A DNA stretch of 64,000 bases, taken from the NCBI GenBank assembly GCA_001938485.1, contig MQRK01168403.1:10395-74394 (forward strand). Reading direction: 5' to 3'. This stretch comes from Girardia tigrina. Its lineage: Eukaryota; Platyhelminthes; Tricladida; Dugesiidae. This document shows, piece after piece, positions 56,396-64,000 of the stretch. The position numbers and the translations under genes were made by a program. Numbering within the stretch: the stretch's first letter is position 1; every line of letters starts with the position of its first letter. The notes beneath the pieces were generated by a model, which was not told the DNA's origin, did no database searches, and saw nothing but the letters and a program-made list of their open reading frames with translations.

Positions 56396-58000
56396 TTAAC
56401 ACTAGAAGAGTGGAAAAATTGACATACCTAGAACAGCGTGAATGGTCATTTTGACCTTCGCTCGAAACTTTTGTGCAAAAAGACGTTTGACTGCCGTTCT
56501 TGACACCAAGAAGTCATCAAATTAAATGGTTATAAGACAAATAGATATTGTCTGTTCTAATTCTATGGCTGTATGCATATATATGTTATCCATCATTCAT
56601 TTTTTTCATTCTTTGATTCGTAAGGATATATTGATTAGCTTACATATATAAATCTATTACCATGATATTTCATTCTTTATAGATAAATGAGTCGAAATAT
56701 TTTTGAAGAATTAGCCAAATTTAGAGCATTGCCTGAAGATGTGTCTGGAGATGAGTCCTGGAGCAATGCGGACGAAGAAATCTTGTCAGAAAAGTAAGAG
56801 GCAGACTCAAGTAGCAGTGAATCTGAAAGTGATGACAACCTCAGTATGCTACTTTACTTTGCTAAGTGCGGAACGGAGTGAAATTTGGACCAGCACGTTC
56901 CCCAAGTTGGAAGAGAAGCAGCACACAATGTTTTCATAGCGAAACCTGAGACTGCTAAGAGACTTATATCGGCCAAAGAGAGCGTAGTTGATGCATTTTT
57001 GCTGATGTTTGAATATGAAATGTTGGAGAAAGTTAGGGTAAGCAGTATATACTAATAAAATAGCATAAAAGATAGCTTAAAATCATACCTCTTTGTCCCA
57101 GATTTACACAGTTGCCGAAGCGGAGAGGTGCTTAAAGAAATGTTGGTCCTAATCTCTATCTGATTTTCCAGTTTCTATTGGTCTTCTTTACGTACAAGGT
57201 TTGTTGGGCGCTAAATATGTACCCCTGGATGACCTATGGAGTTGCAAGTAGCGTAACGATATTTTCAAGCGCATTTTGGAAAGAGACAGATTCAGGGAGA
57301 TTATGCTATTAATCCGTTTTGATCTAAAGACAACAAGAAGTACCAGGCTTCCAAGTGATAAATTCGTTCTTTTCTCGGAATTATGGGAACCCTTTGTCAA
57401 TAATTGTCAGCATAAATACACGCTCACAGCTATTTCATGCCAAATCAAGGTGTGGATTTACACAATACATGGGTAATAAACTCGAAAAATTTCGGAATTA
57501 AGTTTTGAATAATTTGTGGAGTGCGATTCGAAATATTTATTACATGGCATCCCTTTTTAGATAACAAAATGTTTTTTAATACTACGAATATAAAGATGTG
57601 TAAGAATTCATCCCATGCTTCTTGTTTATTGCATGAAAAAATGATTCAAGAACAGACCAAATGTTAGCAGAGCATGTGGTGATGCTCTTCAAAAGTGAAA
57701 GGACAGCATATTTCCCGTAGACGTTTTATGAAAAAACTGGTGGAGGATTTAACGGCTTCTGGAGTCCGCAAACGCAAATCTCCTCATGTGTTGCCCGTGC
57801 CTTCCCCAGTTGGTAAATGTTTGAAATGTTCAGGTTGTGCAAATATAACAACTGACCGATGTGTTGGCTCTTAGAAGCTGATCTGTGGTAAGTGTGCCTC
57901 AGTAAAGAAGGTTCAAAGCAAGTGCAGCGCCTGTGTACAACCCAGAGTTTCTTGCTGCATATGTTGTATGTTTTGCTACTGGGTCAATATACCATAGACT
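56396..58000 (+). mobile_element. piggyBac-type transposon fossil
   Basis: TTAA (56,396-56,399) followed by CACTAGAAGAG looks like a piggyBac end (TTAA target; CCCTAGAAAG in the founder element). The palindrome TGGTCATTTTGACC follows at about 56,446. The transposase begins MSRNIFEELAKFRALPED (about 56,688). Diagnostic core pieces are LLGAKYVPLDDLW (about 57,206), FKRILERDRFREIMLLIRFD and KFVLFSELWEPFVNNCQHKY (57,276-57,420), equivalents of the P-x-x-x-L-W...R-F...L-R-F-D...D-K-F...W...F block. Near the end, VGKCLKCSGCANITTDRCVG and CGKCAS (about 57,810-57,900) form the C-terminal cysteine-rich domain. Many stops and frame changes; the 3' end was not located. Confidence 0.82.
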
Positions 58001-58532
58001 ATCATTCCACTTCTTCAACAAAAGATGTTTTATCGTTGTTCACCATAGCAAAACAAATATTTTATACATTTTATCCTTTAACTGCTGACTTATGATACAC
58101 CATAATACTAAATCTTATTTATCAAACAAAATGATCTGTCAAAATCAAAATAAAAAAATACTTGTAAGAGTGTAATATATCTAAATGTAATCAAAAACAT
58201 AGATCTACAATTGATATCAATATAATTAATAAAAACGGTTTAATAATCAAGAATATTAAATTCCATACGACATCAAAATAAATTGAAAAACAAAATGCAA
58301 ATTGAACAGCTAGCTCCACAACCGAATTGTTTACTCACAACCCTAGAACTAATAAAAACTTATTCTGAAAATACCAACAAAAATTAAAGCCTCAAATAAT
58401 CACAACCGCTGCTATAAATCAGTTGAAGATTTATAGATTTCTTAATCAATAAATGGAAATAGTATAAACATCATTTTTCGGAATTCTGTGACAAGTAAAA
58501 AACAGCTCAGTTTATCATGGCAATGAAAAGAT
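58001..58532. other. AT-rich DNA downstream of the citrate carrier gene
   Basis: No gene was recognised. This holds the 3' UTR of the minus-strand carrier gene; no unambiguous poly(A) signal could be chosen among many AATAAA-like words. Confidence 0.45.
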
Positions 58533-61500
58533 TTATTTCCAAAGTTTCTCAAAAAGCTCCATAAAGTTGTCATAAATCATGAAAGTTATGCCCACATCAA
58601 GACATACGCGGCTAAGTCGTGGAATGGTTCCCTTATAAAATCTAGCACATGTAATTCAATTAAAAGATTACAGATCACAAAATTCTTACGCTCGTGGACC
58701 TTCATTTTTAAAAATTTTCACAAAACAGTCAAAAGTGTTTTTGTATTGCCCAGAATCCAAGCCCTGAATTAGTAATATATTATCTGTGGATCACTTTTTT
58801 AAGTATTTCATATCATAAAATTTAATAAACAATAAATAAAAAATGTGCATTTTAAACTTAAAAAAATAATAATTGATTAAAAAAGTCCCGCAAAAACGTA
58901 TTTTAGGAAAAAATCTTACATACATTATCTTTAAGTAAATCCTCCTAATGGACATCTCAAAAGTTTTGATCCTTGCCATACGTGAATGAAAACATTGCAT
59001 GTCATTTAAGTAAGAATTGCAAATGTCGGAGATCCGTCAAAACAGTACAGAGCAATTATTCATGAAAATTGTTTTGGAAATTATAGCATGTCATTATTAA
59101 GTTAATGAGATCAAAGATCTCTTTAATGTAAAGCGATGGATAGAAAGGACATTGCCAAAATCACATACCAAATAATTTATTTAGAAAATGCACATTTTAT
59201 ATTATAATTTCAAAAATAAAAAAAACAAACTAAAATAAAAATTCTCAAAACAATATATAAAATTTATAAGAAAAATCACAATTTAAAATTACAAAAAAAA
59301 AGAATATTAATTCACAATTTTTAAAGTACTGTCCACCCTCGTTTCCGGGGCATTCTTTATGGTGGAGTACCTTGATTTCTGGGAAAATTTTAGTTTTTGG
59401 GGCAAGTTTTAAGATTTTTATAAACACATCAAAATATTAATTTTTAATAATTAAGAGTAATTCATATAAAATAGTTTTATAAGATTTTAAAAGAAAAAAG
59501 AATGAACTAAATAAATGAAATTGGCGTAATATGGATTTTTTTAAAAAAAGGAGGAATGAAAATACCAATAATAAAAGTTGAAAAAAACGATGAAAATTTA
59601 TTTAAATTTATGTACAATATTATAAATAAAAATTTGGATCATCATGACTTCTAGTTCTAATATTGAAGAAAGCAAACGCTACTAATAATTATACAAAAAT
59701 GCTTTATCAACAATAAAAAGCATCACGGATTCTTTCTAAAAATCTGAAAATCCTAGACGACATTCTAATAACACAGGATTTCCTTAAATTTCTTGAAAAC
59801 GCAATCTCTATCTTTGAATATTATTCCAGTTCAATTCAGTAATAAAAATTACCATATCTTAATAATATTGTTTTCACAAAAGTTTTTAGGGTATCATCAA
59901 TCTGCCTCACGAGTTTTCAGGTTGTCTATAAGGTCTCAGGTTGATCGGATATCATGCCATGCATATTCTATGGTTTATCAGTGTTGCATTTGCAATTTAT
60001 CGGTCATTAAAAACTCTTGTTTCTTTTTAACTCTCTCAAAGATTTTGATGTTTCATCCAATCTTTATAATTTCCTTAAACCTTCTAATCTTACCTCATTC
60101 GTTACTTTGTGACAAAATTTAGCTTCTAAGTTATGTACTTGGAAATGTTGTTTTATAGTTTTTTTCTTTATTCTTACATTGTAACTCTACTCTAAAATTC
60201 TTTTATAATTTTATTTGGTTTAATGCTAGTCACGATAATTAAAGCTATCTCAACTGCTCGCTTATCCAAACAATCTAGGTGACTACTATTTGCATAAAAC
60301 AGTTTAAAATCTGAATTTTCCAATATTATGTTTGATAATTTCTTGAAAAATTTCTTACTTATATTACCCCTGGTGTCTCATAAAAAGTCATCCAAGTTGC
60401 TTTATATCTTCACGTTTGTTCTTGGTTGCCCTTGAATGTTATCCAAAGATATTGTTTCCCATTTACACTTCTCTATCGATAAAATTTTGTTTGTATATTT
60501 AATTTTAAGGAACGGTTAAACAACTTCTAAATTCGTTTTCAAATGTTTTGTTTGTGAATGTGTTATATCTTTTACTATCGATTTGATTTCCATAACACTT
60601 GTTCCTTTTTTCACTTTGTCTATAATTTTTAATATATAACTACTACCATTGCAGCTATGAATAGTTTAAAAGTCTCTGTTATCTTTGATTGCATGGCCCC
60701 AACTGGCTCCACAAATTTCGATTCCTTATCTTTATCCTTGATATCGGTCACAAATATTTGATTAACTACTAATTTCATTTCTTTCGTGTTTTTACATTTT
60801 CTTGGATTGTATGCACATACTTTGTGGTTGGAATTATCTGTACTGTGCTTTATTACTCTGCAATATCGTTTTGCAAAAAAACATTTTTGTGACCTATTTT
60901 CAACTTTTATTGCATTATCTTCGGATAATGCATTCTTACGAAATATACTTAGAGACAATATAAAAAAAACATAATTATATGCTTAATTTATCGCTCTTGG
61001 TCTTTGTTTTCAACTTTTCGAAAATATGTAGAAGCTTTTAATTAACTACGTCTTTGTTATATCAGAATGGCTATTCTAAATTGTTTGAATGGTTATTACA
61101 GTAGTGTTTGAAAAATTTATGCTGTCTTAACGCTAAAATATAAGAATTAATATTTATGATAAATTAAAGAATTTAAAATAAATTAATAATGTCTGATTTT
61201 CCAGGGGGCAATTGCCCCCCCCCGTTGTCCTATGGTTCGGCGCCCATTGTTGTCACCGATAAGTTGATATTCATTAAGTATTTTTTAATAAATAGTTTAT
61301 CATTAAAAGTATTGTTTCACGCATGTAGTTTAGCATCATCTATAGTTATAATTTCATAAATCATTCAAAGCTACGGTGAACTCAAGTTCTTCGGTTTATA
61401 ACTTCGAATTAAATAAATTTTGAGTTTAATTGATTAATTCTCATCCTTATTAAGTTTTTCAAGTAAAAATTTCCTATTATAATTTGATATGCAATATTAT

Positions 61501-61930
61501 ATTTCCTTTAATGTAAATCGTCGTGAAATGTAGAATACGGCGAATAATTACAATTTAATACTGTAAATCTGCTCATTTATTTTAGCTATTTTATGAGTTT
61601 TTTTAAAGAGAAAAAAATCTGTTCTATAACAATCACAAACTAAATTGTATTAGCAATGTAAATAAGGATTATGAATTTAAAAAATCAATAAATATACCTG
61701 CATTCTAGTTTTTACAACGTCAATTGGTGTATTGCCAAAGACAGAAGCAGCTCCTGCTGTTACACCAAATACACCGGTAAGTAAAGTTGGTATCGGTGCA
61801 TTCGGACTCGTATCGCCTCGAAATTTTCTATATCCATCTTTCAAAGATTCCATGACAAAGAATCTAATGGCTTGATTTGAACCCTGCTTCATTATAGTTG
61901 CGGTTACACCTTTATAAAGTCCACTAAAGC
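58533..61930 (-). CDS. SLC25A1: mitochondrial tricarboxylate (citrate) carrier, last three coding exons
   Basis: The product exchanges mitochondrial citrate for cytosolic malate across the inner membrane, feeding lipid synthesis. Exons on the minus strand are 61,930-61,698, 58,763-58,690 and 58,641-58,533. The first reads [20 protein letters not shown] then [26 protein letters not shown] and [11 protein letters not shown], the last being the P-x-D-x-x-K signature of the third carrier repeat. The second reads [18 protein letters not shown] then KNEGPR. The third reads [20 protein letters not shown] then [15 protein letters not shown] and TAA. All match SLC25A1 collinearly. Splice sites are canonical: acceptor ATAATAG at 61,931, donor GTATAT after 61,698, acceptor AATTCAG at 58,764, donor GTAAGA after 58,690, acceptor GTGCTAG at 58,642. 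Phases agree (GC plus A gives Ala). Introns are 2,934 and 48 bases. The first two carrier repeats should lie at higher coordinates but were not found. Membrane protein without a cleaved signal visible here. Confidence 0.94.
58764..61697 (-). other. 2.9-kb intron of the citrate carrier gene
   Basis: Bounded by GTATAT and AATTCAG. It contains AT-rich DNA, a 109-codon unrecognised minus-strand frame at 60,629-60,958 (Lys/Asn/Cys-rich; [35 protein letters not shown]) and the GC-rich palindrome GGGGGCAATTGCCCCC at 61,204-61,219 with the word GGTTCGGCGCCC after it, which looks like a transposon end. None of these was assigned to a family. Confidence 0.85.
60629..60958 (-). CDS. unrecognised 109-codon frame inside the carrier intron
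   Basis: ATG frame on the same strand as the host gene. It is less low-complexity than the surrounding ORFs, with several cysteines ([18 protein letters not shown]) and a mixed charged part ([17 protein letters not shown]), ending hydrophobic. It could be a nested gene, a transposon remnant or chance. No family recognised. Confidence 0.2.
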   Translation of the reverse strand: MSLSIFRKNALSEDNAIKVENRSQKCFFAKRYCRVIKHSTDNSNHKVCAYNPRKCKNTKEMKLVVNQIFVTDIKDKDKESKFVEPVGAMQSKITETFKLFIAAMVVVIY

Positions 61931-62950
61931 CTATTATGTAAATTATTTAATTTTGATTTATTATTGTAAATTATATACATGAGTACTTTGTGAAAGTTAG
62001 TAATCCAGAGATACATAAATATTAAAAATGAAAATTATATGAAAACTCATTTCTAGTCTGATAAAGGTTACAATCACATTTTAAACTCGTTTACAACAAA
62101 CATAAAGTTGCAATTATATTACTAAACATTATTTTTACGCAAGCAAGTTAAAGTCTTTTGGGATGTATTGCAATTTTAGAAGTAAGCACTAGAAAAATAT
62201 CAGATCATAATCGATCTCATTTTTATTTTTTTGCAATATTTTCTGGGTTCAAAAATCATATAGTTATTAATAAAAATAAGAATGTTCTAATATACAAAGA
62301 TATTGTCTTGAAACAATTCTCCGATCTTTCGATGATGTAGATTATTTTTCTCCAGCTTCACTAAGCAAATACTTGAACTGATTCCAATAATACCACATTG
62401 TGGTTCTTTAATAATTTGTGACATTCGTTGTAGAATTAAGCTGCAATAGAAATTCATAAATAAATTTTCTTTATCATTATCAATTTTTTATTAATAATTT
62501 CGAAATTATTAGCTGACAAAGTAATTTGGGTAAATTATCATTTGAATTATTTTTCTGCTCTTCAAACGACTTAATATTGCAACAATTGCATCAAGATTTC
62601 AAGATTGTACGTAATTGGGATTCTCCTTCCAGCATCGTTCGTTGCGATAATTTCCATACAGATGCTATTTTCTCTAGTGGTTGTTTACTGTTGGATTCAT
62701 GTACATTATAGTTTTTATTTATAAATAAAATTACTTATTTAAGTGAAAAGTATTTTCTTTATTTCAAAATAAACGAGGTATAATGTCATTTGAAATATGT
62801 ATTGGATTGTTTCAAGAAACGGCGTTTTTAAAGTATTTTTAAATGCAAATGTAGGAGTATTTTAATATTTGTTGATGACATCAATATTGACCAATAATAC
62901 AGTTTTTTGATTTAAGTTTTTCCTATACATACATATATATATATATATAC
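61931..62950. other. 5'-ward intron/intergenic DNA of the carrier gene
   Basis: Earlier carrier exons should lie in or beyond this stretch but none was recognised. A minus-strand frame near 62,455-62,270 (MSQIIKEPQCGIIGISSSIC then LVKLEKNN) and a frame near 62,690-62,580 (NSICMEIIATNDAGRRIPIT) look somewhat protein-like but do not match the carrier. Confidence 0.4.
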
Positions 62951-62951
62951 A
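62933..62951. repeat. (AT)n microsatellite at a mariner end
   Basis: Short AT run directly before the mariner terminal repeat; (TA)n tracts are favoured mariner targets. Confidence 0.8.
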
Positions 62952-63528
62952 GGGTTGTCAACTAAGTTTTTGCCGAAAATAACAAAAACTATCAAATATC
63001 ATGTTCAATCATTCATCATCATCGGCAAAGTGTTCAAAATAACAGCCATTATTGTCAATGCAACGTTGCCAACGTCCTGGAAACTTATTGATACCATTCT
63101 CGAAGAAGGATCCGGCCTTGGTGTTCAACGACTCCTGAAGTTTCTCCTGAACCTCCACAGAAGATGTGCAGTTCTGATATTTCAAAGCTCCTTTCATTGG
63201 TGAGAATAGATAGTAGTCTGAAGGAGTCAGATCGGCGAATCGGGATGATGTGGCAGGATGTTTAGATGCATTTCGGCAATCTTGGCCTGGGTGAGATGTA
63301 CCGTATATGGACATGCGTTGTCCAGAAGAAGGTACAGAAAACCATCCGTGGTTTTCCGTCGTCGTTTTACCAGGACAGCTGTCTTTAGCTTTTCCAGCAA
63401 ACTGCAGTAGTATGTTTCCGTCATGGTTTTTCCATTTTCTAACACATCCATCAAGATCACACCTTTCGAATCCCAGAAGACGGTAGCCAGATGCCTCCTC
63501 GTAGTTAATCTTACTTTGGATTCTGTAG
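62952..63528 (-). mobile_element. mariner fossil, C-terminal half, 5' truncated
   Basis: The end CAGGGTTGTCAACTAAGTTT (62,952) is the 3' terminal inverted repeat read from outside. Upstream on the minus strand lie the catalytic half of the transposase: ATVFWDSKGVILMDVLENGK (split over two frames), YLLLDNACPYTVHLTQAKIA (second D, about 63,315), PHHPDSP then DLTPSDYYLFSPMKGAL (third D, in the other frame) and the tail GSFFENGINKFPGRWQRCID. One frame change sits between the second-D and third-D pieces. The N-terminal half and the 5' repeat are absent; similarity stops at about 63,528 where gypsy sequence begins. Confidence 0.85.
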
Positions 63529-64000
63529 CAGGCTAATCGCCACTTCCACGCCAAGATTTGTGAGTGTATGAGGATGTATTCTCCCAGAATATTGGCACAT
63601 TTCTTGTCACAATGTGATGTTGGATCTTCCGAGTATGTCCCAAATCAAACTTTGAAGCCATGAATATATTTCCAAATTCACAGATAAGCTGTTGAAGAGC
63701 TTTCTGTTTGTGATTATTGTACCGTCCCAGGGCTAAACTCGTCCGCTCCTCATCAGTATGAGTATTCTTCAATAAATCTGTGTCAATATTATTAACATCT
63801 AATAGTTGTACTCCAAACATCTGCATAGTGTCAATACCGCCAATGAACGGTGGATGTATCTTTTTCACAACGACCACCTTGATTTTCCTCAACTTTTTGT
63901 TCCAACGAATATCTAATAAAACAACACTCATGGGCATTTCCGTACCGGTCGAAAAACTGGAAAATAAATTTAAACTTTTCCGTAATAAAAAACTGGAAAA
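63529..64000 (-). mobile_element. Ty3/gypsy retroelement fossil (copy E), running off the window
   Basis: Minus-strand frame 63,937-63,533 holds the end of a retroviral-type protease (VVVVKKIHPPFIGGIDTMQM, then FGVQLLDV; compare VKAIRPAVIGGVNVMPKFGI in copy D) and the start of reverse transcriptase (LICEFGNIFMASKFDLGHTR, KIQHHIVTRNVPIF). It belongs to the copy D lineage. It is cut by the window edge at the 5' side and by the mariner junction at the 3' side. Only a part is visible; broken. Confidence 0.75.

Noticed and set aside
59245-59427. 60-codon minus-strand frame with [13 protein letters not shown] in the carrier intron
   Set aside because: Tempting as a missing carrier exon, but the sequence does not match and the true exon was found at 58,690-58,763.
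62240-62455. Upstream exon of the citrate carrier on the minus strand
   Set aside because: The frame (MSQIIKEPQCGIIGISSSIC) has an acceptor-like TTGCAG before it, but it does not match the second carrier repeat and would not end with the required phase.
1-64000. CRISPR arrays, bacterial promoters or operons
   Set aside because: No regularly spaced repeats or bacterial gene organisation; the window is eukaryotic.

Overview
The window looks like a gene-poor, very AT-rich stretch of an animal nuclear genome, most likely an ecdysozoan (arthropod-like). This is inferred from a myosuppressin/FMRFamide-type neuropeptide receptor, an intron-bearing mitochondrial citrate carrier, and a repeat landscape of mariner, hAT, piggyBac, MULE, Penelope-like, LINE and Ty3/gypsy remnants. 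No bacterial operon structure, rRNA or tRNA was recognised. I cannot name the species.

Only two host genes are convincing. One is an apparently intact single-exon class A GPCR of the DMSR family (20,846-21,967, minus strand). The other is the 3' part of a mitochondrial tricarboxylate (citrate) carrier gene, homologue of SLC25A1. Its last three coding exons (61,698-61,930, 58,690-58,763 and 58,533-58,641, minus strand) were assembled by homology, splice signals and phase; its 5' exons were not found in the window. Weaker candidates are two short GC-rich reading frames (19,422 and 47,042), a plus-strand cluster near 36.6-37.2 kb, and an unrecognised minus-strand block at 37.8-38.9 kb.

0-14 kb: hAT fossils, a mariner, a Tc1/mariner relative, a LINE with an inverted 5' part, a nearly full-length mariner with TA duplications nested in a gypsy-type remnant, and a second mariner bracketed by two inverted copies of an unclassified ~380-bp repeat. 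14-25 kb: two minus-strand Ty3/gypsy fossils separated by an 82-bp Stowaway-type MITE, a GC-rich ORF and the GPCR. 25-36 kb: AT-rich DNA, a gypsy LTR with an uninterrupted gag frame, a foldback repeat with ~100-bp arms, a multi-copy orphan-family fragment, a 647-base assembly gap and a mariner. 36-53 kb: weak coding candidates, LINE pieces, a mariner with matching ends, Penelope-like remnants, an IS630-like element and another mariner. 53-58 kb: a MULE split around a gypsy fossil, then a piggyBac. 58-62 kb: the citrate carrier. 62-64 kb: a mariner abutting the protease/RT part of another gypsy fossil.

The most interesting signals are three hammerhead-ribozyme-like cores (two beside Penelope-like sequence), the plant-like Stowaway MITE in an animal context, the open gag-only frame, the foldback element, and LTRs directly followed by a second gag start. 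The GPCR and carrier have no functional link to each other or to the repeats.
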